Assembly: GCA_027577595.1 (NCBI GenBank) | Contig: JANBRJ010000108.1 | Location: forward strand, 1 to 52,026 | DNA: 52,026 nt | Source: Coemansia sp. RSA 487 | Taxonomy: Eukaryota; Kickxellomycota; Kickxellomycetes; Kickxellales; Kickxellaceae | Reading direction: 5' to 3' | Shown here: piece after piece, positions 9,245 to 20,688 of the stretch | Numbering within the stretch: position 1 is the stretch's first letter | How the letters are laid out: each line of letters starts with the position of its first letter | The notes under the pieces: model-generated | Database searches by the model: none | Told to the model about the DNA's origin: nothing | The model's input: only the letters and a program-made list of their open reading frames with translations | Program-made: the position numbers and the translations under genes

Positions 9245-10971
9245 GCAACGCTAGAATAAAATAAAAAGCCAAGTTTTTATGCTTTGAAAAGTAAAAAAAA
9301 AAACTCAGAAAATAGTTGCTGTGCGTGAACTGTATGTAAGAGCCAAGAAACAATGGAAAGGGCGTATCTGGGGATTGAGAAGGAAGGGCTAACTCGTCAG
9401 GGCGGCAAAAAAAAAACGACTGGTTGCTTTGAGAATTTATAGCAATTGGTCCATCTCTCATTTGTTGCGTACGGCCGCTTTTTACATAACTTTCAGATTC
9501 CTTTCCCCTTCCCCCCCCAAAACAGTGCTTTGTAGAATGGAACAGAGGCGGCCGCTTGTTAATGGGACCACATTGGGCACAAGTGGAAGAAGAACGCAAT
9601 AGGACAGCACACTATCCACCACTTTCTTTCTGCACTTGCTTTCTTGATTGTGTTTTTAGCTGGATTGACACAGATACGACCCGGAACCCTTTTATCGCAC
9701 ATTTTTCGTTTACATTATGCTTACAGCCGGACAAGTGTGAAATTTGCACTTTAGGAGTCAAGGGAACGGAGACAATCCAATGGGGGTTGTGCATAGCTTC
9801 TACTGTGTGTGCAGAAAGCTCCATATCTCTCAACGATCGCCTACGGGTGGGGAGGGAGAAGGGATACATTGCACAATGTTAACAATCGTGCATACAACAT
9901 TCAGTGCGAATAGACACAAGCTTTTTCAAGAAAACAGGATTCTTGTTAATCCACGTTCATTCTAAGCATTATGTTACTGGTGCTCTGGTTGCGGAGCTGA
10001 TAATTGGTCCATCTTCCAGCTTTTTTTTTGCAATCTACTCCTCAATTTTCCAACCCCGAATGGCCTGCAAAGATGATGTCGTTTACCGAGTTTTCCATAT
10101 GCATGACAGTTTCGATGATGTCATTGATGAAGGCTTACCTTTTGCCGCTCTATAAAACTGGAATGCTTGCCCATCTTATCTCGGCCATGTCAAGAAAAAT
10201 AGCAAACCATTTGACACTCCAGACACGCCTTGATCATTTCTCCACATTACACCGACTTCAATATATAGGGGAATATCGCGCACATGTGCTGAAAGAGTGA
10301 GGGGGTAAATTAAAAAGAAACTCTTGTTCAGCTAGACAACTTTATGCCCTGGGAAATAAACTAGAGCCTGGGTACGGGAAGTGCCGCTGATGAAACTTTC
10401 TTGAGCTAAACAGAAGTTGGCTCTGCCCTCATTCAATGCATGGCCAGCCAAAAAAAAGAGCTTGTGCGCATGCTAGAGCAACTGCTTATGCGCTCTTTCT
10501 TGGTAAGAAAGGGTCTGTTTTTTTGTAAATACGGAATAATTGAACACCACCAAAAAAACGAAGAGCGAAAAAAAGGGGGGGGAAGCTTAAGAAAGGTGCC
10601 CAATCAGACACCTAGTTTTATTGTACAAGGTAAACCAAAAATGTCTTCAGGAAATTGTGGCGAGGGACTTTTTTTTTTTCTTTTCTTGCACTCACAGAAA
10701 GAGGGTGGGAATGGGGCGGGTGATTCGACAGCACATGCCCTATAGCCCAGCCCAGTCCAGCAGCCATCGCCAGCACATGCACCAATAAATGCACTGACCT
10801 TCTTTCTCACTTCTTTATTTTACTTCATTCACCTCCATTTACCTTGTTCTAATTTCGGCAACCAACCTGACACGGTTGCTAATAAAAATACAACTCGTTT
10901 TCTTCTGCTTGTAACGCGTACGCTTATTCCTCTCATTCTTGCACAGCCTATTTTTATTCCAACATTTCGAA
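9245..10971. other. Long intergenic region between divergent genes
   Basis: Contains the promoters of the ATPase homologue (left, minus strand) and the Ser-rich protein (right, plus strand). Open frames here are short, overlap on both strands and show no domains. Homopolymer A, T, G and C runs are common. I see no RNA gene or mobile element. Confidence 0.5.
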
Positions 10972-13900
10972 ATGTCAAACAGACGACAGTCAGAGATGGC
11001 AATGCGTGCCGCTCTGTTTAACCCAAGCGTCTCCTCTACAGAGTAAGCACACATTGTATTTCTCCTTCGCACGTTTCAAACTCAAAACAGCCTGTGTCCT
11101 TTTACAAAGCGAAAGCCCCTTAATGTCTTTGCAGAGGGTCAAAGGTGTTTCTATTAACATATCCAGAATCATTCCTACATTCCTTGTTTTTGCTCAGTAT
11201 CCGGTATTGCAAAGGAATGTGGAGATATGGAGATCCCTGAAAGCACCTTTCCCCTCCCCTCTTCTGCACTTCTGTTATCTTGTTTCTGCATCTCGCACAA
11301 AAAATATTAAACCATTTATTAATTTCTTTATATGTTAGGATGCGAGCAGCAATACAAAACGCCGATCCCCGCCAACGGCAAGCTCCTTCCAGGACAGCCC
11401 ATGGCGGCGCTGCGGCTGCCGAGCCAACACACCCTGCATATACATCGTCCTCGATAGGCGATCCTGCATCGCCGCCAAACCAGCCATTTATCCCACACAC
11501 AGGCTCACTTGGCCCAGACGACTACGCACGCAGAACTGCGTATCCGGAACGGATGTTCCCATCGTCCCAGCTGGGCTCGATTTCCGAATCCGCAGAAGCG
11601 ATAGCGTCGACCAGACACAACAAGGTGCGCAAAAACCTTCTGGGCGGCTTCAGGCGCGTGGCTAATGCTGTCAAATCGGCTGCAGGCACGCGCCAACCCG
11701 AGGGCCTGTCCAAGACACGCAGCATCAGCGGCCTCGAGCACCGCAGCGGCAGCACAGCATCGCATTTACAACAGAACAGACCGCGACCCATCGTCAACCA
11801 CCACCCGTTTGCATCCACTGGTGCATCGCTGGCATTTAGATCCCAGCCAGACGGCAGCCAGTCCGCCCGCCCGCAACAGCAGCAGTTTTCCATATACCCC
11901 GAAACCGCCCAACGCCTAGGCGCAATGTCCCGCCACAATATGTCCATGACTTCCCTGGATGCCTATGCCCAAGGAACTACTGGCTCTGGCTTGGCGTCGT
12001 CGCGTCCACAGACCCCGGGGTCTCGGCAGAGATCCTTTACGCATCAATCACGCACCAAATCGCCGCCAGGCAGCTCAGGGTCGTTCTATGTATCTTCGCA
12101 GGGATCGCTGGAACGTGGAGTGCCAGCAGCATTGAACGCGCGGAAAGCCGCAAGCATCTTGGTTGCCAGCACAAGCACCAAAAATACCAACGCCAGCAGC
12201 ATGAGCGGCATTGGCAGCAACACCAAGCCACGCAGCAACGTGCCTCTTGGCGTGCAGAAGCTGCCGTCAGCCATATCCTACGACTTTGGCCACCTTCCTA
12301 GCCGTTACCCGATGGTGAGTCCTGTAAAGCCAGTGTCGCCGCTATCGCCGATAGTTACGCAAGGTGCAGAGAGCGCGACAATGGGCGTGCCGACGTCACC
12401 CAGAAACAGACCACACACACAGCTTAATCCGTACCCGACACGCGCGCGGTCAATGACAATCCCAAGCAAGGACGATTCAAACGACAATGGCGATGCTCGA
12501 GTGCCAAAGCTCGTTCCTCGGCTGCCGCGGAAAACATCGGTGCCGCAGAGCAGCATGGCGCAAAGGATTGCTGCTCTGTCGGCAGACGGGCCTGGTTGCT
12601 CGGCAGACGACATAATCAATCTGCCGAGCTTCGAGCCACTGATGGATGGCACAATCGGCCGCAGCGCCGGCGAACTTATCCACAAGCAGGCGGTGTACAA
12701 CATATCGTCCACTGACCTGAGCGTGTACCAACAAACAGACACCGGCCGTCTTGCTGACCCCCATCATGACCAGAAGAAGCAGCAACAGAATCAGCAGAAT
12801 CAACAGAATCAACAGAATCAACAGAACCAACAGAACCAACAGAGCCAACAGAGCCACTATGCGCACAATGTCAGATCCCCGCTATCGCTTGCATCATCGG
12901 CAGGGTCTCTGTCCAGGAACACGCGGTCAACTGGCAGCCTTGCCTCGCGCAGCGTTGCGTCGGCTGCATCGTCGGAGGACCTTCTTACCACCGTCCCGCT
13001 GTCCCGGATTCTCTACACTTCACATGCCAACGGCACTGGCAGTGCACCGCAGCCGTCGAGCCCTGTTGCCCCTGCAGCCAGATTCAGCATGGCCGACCCG
13101 CCGTACCAGGTGGCGATTGATCCGCATTACATGAACATGATGGAGGAGGCTGAAAGGCGTCAGCAACAGCAGGAGCAGGAACAGGCTAGGCTCCGAAGAA
13201 AAAACAGAGACAGCGAGCGTATCGACATATACGATGTTCTCGTGCAAGGTCCAAATGGATATGTGCTGGCTGGCAGGCACCATGACGCTGGCAATGATGG
13301 CAGCGGCGATGTGCACCGGGTCCCGGAAAATGATAGCGGCGTTCGTGTAGATGACCACCACAAGAGCAACACCAGCGAGCTCTCAGCTTCGCCAGGGCCT
13401 CTTGACCAGGACCCTGGAGTGACTGGCAGCTCGCTGTCGATCCAAACGCACGGCAGTGTATCTGGAAGCCAAATGTCGATTGTCACCAGCGCAGAGGGAG
13501 GCTTATTCCGGCCAGGGTCGCCGGCAAGCCCGTTCTCTTTCAATCACAGCAGATTCTCACTTATCAACCAGGACGGGTCGTTGAACCTGGCTAGCTTTGA
13601 CTTTAGCCAGCTTGACGGGTACCAAAAACGGCTGTCCAGCTTTGGCTCAATGGGCTCTTCGCCGCCGCAACAGCCGCCACCGCCAAACCTTCAGCGTAGC
13701 GAGAGCAGCAGAATTGTCGATCGGCTCACACGGAAAAACAACAACCAAGCAAACGACGGTACAAGCAGCAGCTGGTTCTGGAGCGCCCTGAACTCGGACA
13801 GTCCGCCGGACCGTGTGCTCTCCCCGCCATCGGCTCTATCTCCTTCCCGAACACGGACATCAGCAGCGGCGGCTTCTCCTTCTAGTGTTGAAGCGGCTGG

Positions 13901-15392
13901 AGATGGAGGGCCAAAGCAAACCAGACTTGTTCGCAAGACACGCAGGCAACAGCAAAATCAGCAACTTGAGACCCAAACGACATCGTTTTCAAAATCTAAG
14001 ACAGACCTTGGTCTGCCGCACGATGCAGTGGATGCGCGAAACAGTCTGGATAACCAGCGTGGGCGGCCAAGCGCGTCGTTCAGCATCCATGGCCGCTCTC
14101 GTTCGACTGAAACGTCAAACAGCTCCACCGCCACATCCCATGCAGTTGTTGCTCCACGGACATCGGATAGCAGCATAGGGAGCAACAGCGATACGACAGG
14201 AAACACCAACAGCAGTAGCAACAGACGGCAATTCCATCCGCACTACACGTCGCTGCACACGTCGGCGGCTGCACATCGTGGGATCCGTCGTCCCAGCGAC
14301 AACGCCAGCGCTGATGGCTCTGGTTATTCTACAGCCCACCAGTCGCAGCAGTACGCATCTACAGCAGCAGCAACTACCACTGCCGGCCCGCGCAACAGAT
14401 TCCCGATCATCCTCTCGGCCGAGCCGAATTCAGGAAGAGGTCGGCGACGCATGCGACTAATGAGCATGCCCCGGAACTACGTGCCGTTTGATCTGGTTGT
14501 CCGCAAAACGCCTGCGTCAATGTCGTTGGATAACGCACTGACCCTAATCGAAGGCACCACGAATGAATCGTCGGCTGGAGGAGCCTCAACCACATCGACC
14601 ACCACTGCCGGTGCTGTTCACCAGCATTCAAAGCACCGCAGCAGGCTGCATAAGCGATCAGCTGGCGCTTTAACTACAAACGAGCTTGACGATATTATGG
14701 TGCGCACGGTCGAGGTGTGCCACTCGATCCAAATGGCGATTAAGGTCCAGCATAGCACGGATTCTGGACTCAGCTCATGGGTCCGTGGCGTCCTCCGCCA
14801 GCCCTCTCCTGACGCTGCAGGCTCTGGCCAAGAGCCAGCCTGTGGCAACCATGCTAGAGAGGCTCTCGATGATGCGTTGTCATTGTCCAGCGACAACGGA
14901 TCGACCACCAGTAGCACTTCCTCAGACTCCAAATGCGAAACTGAGGATGCTGGAGATTGCCATCACTCGCCATCGTTAAATGAGCGCTCAGTTGACATCG
15001 CAACCAGTACCAACGGCAGTGCCAATGCGTCAGATGATCTTCCGTGGACCCCCTCCGACGCGGAACACGCGCCCTCCAACCAGCCGCAGCCTTGGGACGA
15101 TGCAGCCGAGCATACTTCGAAAGCAACAGCACCTGCGTTTAGAAGAAACACAACGAGCAGCAGCAGAATAAGCAGCAGCAAGAGAAGTTCCTACTGTACC
15201 AGTATTTCTCAAAGCCTAATGTCTCAGCCTGAAAACAGCTTCGATGATGAAGAGGATGACATTGTCGGGAGAATGATCAGACGAAGCAACAGCTCCTACT
15301 CTGTACGCTCCAATAGCCGCAGCACTGCTAGCGACAGTGCAAGCGCTATAGAGTTATCCGATCCTGTCAAAACTTTTACTTCGGCTTCATAA
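10972..15392 (+). CDS. Large disordered Ser/Gln/Asn-rich protein, two exons
   Basis: Proposed exons are 10972-11042 and 11339-15392, giving 1374 residues. The first exon begins MSNRRQSEMAMRAALFNPS. Its donor GTAAGC and the acceptor ATGTTAG join exactly in frame. Without the intron the large frame has no ATG before 11340, which remains the alternative start (the next exon begins with that ATG after one base). The protein is mostly predicted disorder: Ser/Thr/Pro/Gly-rich, a QQNQQNQQ tract about half-way, many basic-Ser sites, and no enzyme domain. Two better conserved-looking patches lie near the C-terminus: RRRMRLMSMPRNYVPFDLVV, and a helical patch with VRTVEVCHSIQMAIKVQ. The last is followed by acidic/Ser stretches. 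The family is unknown; a regulatory or scaffold role is plausible but not shown. Confidence 0.75.
11043..11338 (+). other. Predicted intron in the Ser-rich protein gene
   Basis: 296 bases with donor GTAAGC and acceptor TTAG preceded by a T-rich stretch; TATTAA- and TTATTAAT-type branch candidates lie about 15-35 bases upstream of the acceptor. Removal joins exon 1 (phase 2) to exon 2 in frame, creating a GAG codon across the junction. Confidence 0.65.
12779..12855 (+). repeat. Nine-base tandem repeat encoding Gln/Asn tract
   Basis: About eight imperfect copies of a CAGAATCAA-type unit inside the Ser-rich protein gene, encoding repeated QQN. The unit is a multiple of three, so length changes keep the frame. 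Confidence 0.85.
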
Positions 15393-15768
15393 CGTTACAA
15401 CTTGTGCTTTTTTTTGTTAAGGTTTTTATAAATACAACATCCCGTACTGTATTTGGTTTGATGCATTTTGGATCAGGAAGAATGTAAAAATTGATACAAT
15501 AAGATTGCGAAAAATAGTTTTATTGGGAGTGTAATTCATTCAATACAACATCATTGATCGGCTGACACATTGGAACACCGCGCAAATAAATGCTGGAAAT
15601 TTCCTCCCGTGCCCGTTTTTTCTTTACATTTTATTAGATCTGGGTTTACCGCTAAAGCCCTATCCTAAAGGCTTTGAGAAGCACAATAAATCAAAACAAA
15701 AAGTATATTGCATTCTTATAGAGCAAGCAATTTATCTTAAATGACAACAATAAAGGAAGGTGATAAAC
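15393..15768. other. Convergent 3' spacer
   Basis: A/T-rich region between the tail-to-tail Ser-rich and ABC transporter genes. It should hold both polyadenylation sites; AATAAA-like words occur on both strands. Nothing else is seen. Confidence 0.5.
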
Positions 15769-18700
15769 TTACTCGCCAAAATCGTTTGCTTTCACAAGCT
15801 CTGAAAAGTAGCCTTTCTTTTCAAGCAGCTCTTCGGGCTGGCCAATTTCTGCTACTCTTCCGTTGTCCATGACGATAATGCGGTCACTGTTCATAATAGT
15901 CTCCAGTCGGTGGGCAATGGTTAAAACTGTACAGCTCTTGAACTCAGAGTGGATAAGCCTGTGCATGTTTTGATCAGATTCTGGGTCAACGTTTGCTGTT
16001 GCCTCATCCAGCACAATGATCTTGCGGTTGCGCATCAGCAGCCTGCAAAGCCCAACAAGCTGCTTTTGTCCGTTGCTAAAGGTGTCCTTCGCATATCTGT
16101 CCAAACCATGTGATCGTATACTTGGCACGCGTCTGTCATCCAGCGTAGGTTTTCTGACAAACAAATAAAGGAAGGTGCGCATCATCCAGCCAGATCCATT
16201 CCATTTCTGCTTCCACCTTTCGATTTCCTTCAGCAGCTCATCATCTCCATTTTTGTCTAAGATAATCCCGTCATTTTCACTATCATCACCGTGGCCAAGC
16301 TTTGGCTGCACAAGATTAACGATACCGCACTTGACAATTGCAGACCATATGTCCTCGACCGTGTACTTGACAAGGGGATCCAAGTTCTGTCTAAATGTGC
16401 CATCGAATAGTGTTGGTTCTTGCGGAATACTCCCGAACCTTGTGCGCACATCTCTTATGTTCATCGATTGGATGTTGTGGCCATCGATCAATATAGACCC
16501 GCTGCATGTGCTGTTACCGACCAGCCGGAACAAGCAGCGAGCAAGGGATGTCTTTCCAGCACCTGTGCGACCAACGATGCCTACCTTTTCTCCAGGCTTA
16601 ATGGCCAGGTTGATTTCTTTCAAGGCATACTCCAGATCCTGACGATATTTCATGCTGAAGTTGTTGAATTCAATTTTCCCAAGAGATGGCCAGTCTTGTT
16701 CTGGGATTTCCGCATCATCAGTGCAAAGCTTTTCACGCTCTAAATCAGTATAGCTTCTGAATGTGCTAATTTTGCTTTCATATGACAGTAGCTTTCTTGG
16801 TATATCCAGTATACCGCCAGCACTACCCACAAGTCTCTCTGTCAAGTCTGTGAACATTACAAATTCTGCAGATGATATAGAAATTCCAAATATTTGGCTG
16901 TGTGCTATCAACGCCATTTTGCACATAGTATGAGAAATTTCATCCAGAAAGCGAGGCATAGTGGCTGAAATATCATCAAATGAAGAACGTGGGATAAGAA
17001 TGCGCTGTTTTGTGTCTTTTTCCTTAACATACTTGGATGTGAAATGGTTTTCCACATTGAAAATACGAATCATCTGCTGTCCATCTGCAATAACATCCTC
17101 TACCTTGCTTTCGTCGATACAAGCTTCATTTTCTATAGCTTCAAGAGATGAACTTGCTGGAATGGTAGTTGAATCCAGTTTTCTTTCTGCCCATACTAAC
17201 AATGGAACAAGTGCTAATAGCTGTGGTGCATTTGTTCCAACTCTATATAACGAGAGACAGGTATTAGCAAGCGAAGAAATAATCCCAATCAAGGTAAATG
17301 GTATTATTTTGGAAATAGCTCTTGTGCCACTGTTATACGCATTGGAAAGCTCTTGTCTGGTTGTGCTGTCAAAGAACGACAAAGGCGCATGAATGAGATT
17401 TTCAAGGAATATGTTTTTGACTTTGGAGTTGAGGAGCTTCCCCGAAATGATAGTTCTTGAATAAACCTCCAGTTGTATAATGCTTTGCAATGCTGTTTGG
17501 CTAAGAAGATTAACTAGTAGATAGTTCAGCATTGCTTGATTACTTTCTGCACCTGTGCTGTTGTCTTTTTTGAGAGCAGCCAACTTGTATCCATCAAATA
17601 TGAATGTGGCTAATGACCATGGCACTGCCGAAATGGCAACTAATGTCAAAGTCCGAAGCCCACATATCTTTAAAACATAGCACGCAGTGTCCCAGTTGCT
17701 GTATTTTTTCTTTCCTGAGCTTGGCAAATCTTGTGTAGCGCAATCTTCTTTGTCATCCAGATTTTCGCTTAATGAGGACTTCAAGTTAGCATTGTCCGTT
17801 TCGGGGTTATCTGTTTTGGCGTCGAGTTGAGTAGATGCATCTAAAAGCTTTGGTTGGTATTCTAGCGGATCATGCTGTAAAGCGGTTACACTTCCGTTGC
17901 TGTCAAGCTGTAGTATCGTGTCAAAGTATGGCAACAGCTTTTCTTCATGTGTAGCCATAATGCGAATCTTCCCAGCAAGCAGCCCCGAATCCATTATTAC
18001 GTGACCAAGAATGTGACGCTTAACATGGGCATCGACAGCCGACAGTGGATCATCCAAAACGTAGATTTCAGCTCTAGAGTACACAGCGCGTGCAAGTGCT
18101 AGCCGCGCCTTCTGACCTCCAGAGATGTTGATGCCACGCTCTCCAATCACCGTCTGATCGCCATTTTTCCAGTTAGAGACATCGTCAGAAAGCGCACAGG
18201 AGAATATGACCTTGTTGTAGAATTCTTGATCATACTCACGTCCAAACAGAATGTTTTCACACAAGGTGCCGTTCATAATCCAAGGCGTTTGCTCAACAAG
18301 AGCAATGGATCCGACAACAGAACCTGTTCCTTTCGTCATCTCGACCTCGCCACAAATAGACATCAAAAGCGATGACTTGCCAGATCCTGTTTTGCCAACG
18401 ACAGCAACAAGGTCACCTGGATTTGCCTCAAAGCTAATGTCTTTCAGTACTGTTTTGTCTTTTGTCCAAGAAAATTCCCCTTCGTTCACTCTGACAATAG
18501 GACCTGAGTGAACCTTCTCTTGATTGGAAGAATCTTCATAATTGTCACCATTGGACAAATGATTATGCCGCAAGGTGTTTATATAATCACCTCTTAATGC
18601 ACGTTCAATTATATAGTTGTTTTCAACAAAGGAGCGCAAGCAACGTATTTGATAGAATAGATCATAGAAAGTTGACTGTATATTGCTTATGAGACTGTTA

Positions 18701-20100
18701 AGCTGAAACATGCTTGCAGCTGATAGCGCGGATGCAGAGTTTGGGTTCAAATGAATATATGCAAATAATGACAAGTATGCCGATATATGGTGGGCTGTGG
18801 TGGCAAAAATATTGAGTCCAAACCAGACAGCTTTGGCAAATGGTGCATACCAGACATCATGCTTTTTAGCTTCAACTATTTCCCAGTGTTTTAGAAGCTT
18901 TGGATCCGAATACATTCTTTCCCAGCCAAACATTTTGATAGACTTTATGTTGTAGAACACCTCATCTACCTTGTCATCATATTCATATGGCTTGCAATAA
19001 ATACCCCACACATCACCTGAACCGAGCATCTTGGATGCAGCAGTCTCGATCAAAAGGTATGTAAAGTTCACAGCTAGAGGTGTAAATGCCAGCCATCCAA
19101 TGCTAACATACAACAGTGTCAACATCGACAAGAGGCTGGTGAGTGTTGAAAAGGTGGTGAATATGGTCTCAAAATCCCTTGTCAAGCCATAAATAGCATC
19201 GTGTGCCTTGTGTATGCGATAATTATTTTGAAGTCCGTTGTTCATAAGTGGCAGCCGGAATAGCACTAGCTTTAATGCTTCAATAGCTCGTGTTGATTCC
19301 ATGCGTACAAAGGATTCGACGCGAAGCAACTGTCTTGAGAGAATTGACAAGACAAATGCACTTGCAACACTGAAGTAAGGACTATGCCAGCCATATTCCA
19401 CTGGTGCATCAAAAAAGTAGAGCACACGGCTTTCAGCAGCCGATGCCATGGTATGCAGAACATTTAGAAAAAGAGTCAGTATAAATAGCGGAGCCATTGG
19501 TCGCCATGCCATTCTGAATATAGCTCTTAGCAGAAACAGTGGCTCGTCCACGTTATACTTGAATTCTTCAAGCACCGACCTCAACTGCATGCGCTTGGGA
19601 AGCGCTTCAATATCATCCAGCACAATATCGTGAATCTTTTGGATGCCAATTAAGCGACGCGTTTGTGTGTAAAGCAGCATCTCCTTGATATCCTTCAGCG
19701 CTTGTTGGCTATTTTTGCCGAGACTGAAAAATAAAAGATACCCGTGCATTGCAGCACATAATAAATTGTACCAAGTTAAACTGTCGTTACTACTGATGCT
19801 TATAGTTCTATAGATACCGAAGAGGTTGGCTAGTTGAAATGGACGGCGCCCTTCGACATACAAACTGAGTAGAGGCAATGCTGCAACTGACAGCGGATAG
19901 TGAATATCCGACCAGCGCACACATGCTTGGGAAGCGAGCGCCCCTAGCGCTGCATAGCAAAACAATGCAAGCGTATCTCCTGGTGGACGGCTCCTTATTC
20001 TCTCACATCTAACAGCAATCAATATCGCATATAATATCAACGAAACATCGCATATGTAATTCATGGTGGAATACCCGAATGTTAGAATATGCATAGACAT
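15769..20100 (-). CDS. ABCC/MRP-type full ABC transporter
   Basis: 1443 residues in one frame from an ATG at 20100. Order: a short N-terminal membrane domain (TMD0-like, about 1-120), TMD1, NBD1, a charged linker, TMD2, NBD2. NBD1 has Walker A GKTGSGKSS (K575), signature ISGGQKARLALARAVY, Walker B VLDDPLSAVD (Asp in place of the usual catalytic Glu, normal for ABCC NBD1), and switch ATHEE. NBD2 has Walker A GRTGAGKTS (K1183), Q-loop IPQEPTLFDG, signature FSNGQKQLVGLCR, Walker B VLDEATANVD and switch AHRLET. NBD2 carries an extra charged segment of roughly 65 residues between the Q-loop and the signature. Members export glutathione conjugates, bile-acid-like anions or drugs, at the vacuole or plasma membrane; the substrate here is unknown. 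No frameshift is seen. Confidence 0.93.
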   Translation of the reverse strand: MSMHILTFGYSTMNYICDVSLILYAILIAVRCERIRSRPPGDTLALFCYAALGALASQACVRWSDIHYPLSVAALPLLSLYVEGRRPFQLANLFGIYRTISISSNDSLTWYNLLCAAMHGYLLFFSLGKNSQQALKDIKEMLLYTQTRRLIGIQKIHDIVLDDIEALPKRMQLRSVLEEFKYNVDEPLFLLRAIFRMAWRPMAPLFILTLFLNVLHTMASAAESRVLYFFDAPVEYGWHSPYFSVASAFVLSILSRQLLRVESFVRMESTRAIEALKLVLFRLPLMNNGLQNNYRIHKAHDAIYGLTRDFETIFTTFSTLTSLLSMLTLLYVSIGWLAFTPLAVNFTYLLIETAASKMLGSGDVWGIYCKPYEYDDKVDEVFYNIKSIKMFGWERMYSDPKLLKHWEIVEAKKHDVWYAPFAKAVWFGLNIFATTAHHISAYLSLFAYIHLNPNSASALSAASMFQLNSLISNIQSTFYDLFYQIRCLRSFVENNYIIERALRGDYINTLRHNHLSNGDNYEDSSNQEKVHSGPIVRVNEGEFSWTKDKTVLKDISFEANPGDLVAVVGKTGSGKSSLLMSICGEVEMTKGTGSVVGSIALVEQTPWIMNGTLCENILFGREYDQEFYNKVIFSCALSDDVSNWKNGDQTVIGERGINISGGQKARLALARAVYSRAEIYVLDDPLSAVDAHVKRHILGHVIMDSGLLAGKIRIMATHEEKLLPYFDTILQLDSNGSVTALQHDPLEYQPKLLDASTQLDAKTDNPETDNANLKSSLSENLDDKEDCATQDLPSSGKKKYSNWDTACYVLKICGLRTLTLVAISAVPWSLATFIFDGYKLAALKKDNSTGAESNQAMLNYLLVNLLSQTALQSIIQLEVYSRTIISGKLLNSKVKNIFLENLIHAPLSFFDSTTRQELSNAYNSGTRAISKIIPFTLIGIISSLANTCLSLYRVGTNAPQLLALVPLLVWAERKLDSTTIPASSSLEAIENEACIDESKVEDVIADGQQMIRIFNVENHFTSKYVKEKDTKQRILIPRSSFDDISATMPRFLDEISHTMCKMALIAHSQIFGISISSAEFVMFTDLTERLVGSAGGILDIPRKLLSYESKISTFRSYTDLEREKLCTDDAEIPEQDWPSLGKIEFNNFSMKYRQDLEYALKEINLAIKPGEKVGIVGRTGAGKTSLARCLFRLVGNSTCSGSILIDGHNIQSMNIRDVRTRFGSIPQEPTLFDGTFRQNLDPLVKYTVEDIWSAIVKCGIVNLVQPKLGHGDDSENDGIILDKNGDDELLKEIERWKQKWNGSGWMMRTFLYLFVRKPTLDDRRVPSIRSHGLDRYAKDTFSNGQKQLVGLCRLLMRNRKIIVLDEATANVDPESDQNMHRLIHSEFKSCTVLTIAHRLETIMNSDRIIVMDNGRVAEIGQPEELLEKKGYFSELVKANDFGE

Positions 20101-20473
20101 TTTTCAAACCTAAAAATATTGGAGGTTAGCAAATAGTGCTGACAAGGATATGCGAAAGTAAGGCAGTATTTCCTTAAAGTAAAGGAAGAGGGAAGCAAGA
20201 TTTTATATCAACTGTAGACAAAAGGAAAACCAAAGTGTCGATAGTGATATAGTAAGTTTTATTTCCTTCAGCTTTAAATTTGGCTTTCTATTTTGTAAAA
20301 ATAGCATGTATAAGCATATATAAACTTAATTTGAATCTGAAAAGTCTCGTATAAACTATACATAGGCAGAAATTTCGATAAACTGGGGTTTAAATCTTAT
20401 TATATTGCAGTTACTATTTTTGATATCTGCGATATTTGAAACCGTTAGCTATGATGTCAGCCGTCACCGTCTG

Positions 20474-20498
20474 AGATCTGATCTGTTGCATCTGATGC
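20474..20498. promoter_or_regulatory. Twin 11-base palindromes sharing an ATCTGAT core
   Basis: AGATCTGATCT and GCATCTGATGC are each 5-bp arms around one central T. Their centres are 14 bp apart and they lie about 60-85 bases upstream of the TATA box of the small secreted protein gene. They could be paired binding sites for a dimeric regulator; no factor is known. Confidence 0.35.
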
Positions 20499-20557
20499 AG
20501 ATATTTATGCTAGAAAGGTGTCAGCGCCTCCTAACAAAAAAAATACAAGGATAGTGC

Positions 20558-20566
20558 TATAAAAAG
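20558..20566 (+). promoter_or_regulatory. TATA box of the Gly/Cys-rich secreted protein gene
   Basis: TATAAAAAG, 123 bases before the ATG, followed by a leader rich in CA, CAA and CAC repeats and poor in G. That arrangement is typical of strongly expressed fungal genes. Another TATA-plus-CA-rich leader occurs near 33880. Confidence 0.6.
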
Positions 20567-20688
20567 GCATTTTCTCGTGCTGCTGAGCTATTCCAATGCA
20601 ATTCATATCACCAGCACCAACAACACACACAAGCACTACTAACAACATCATCATCAACAAGTGACAAAAAGTACCGAGAATAACAACA

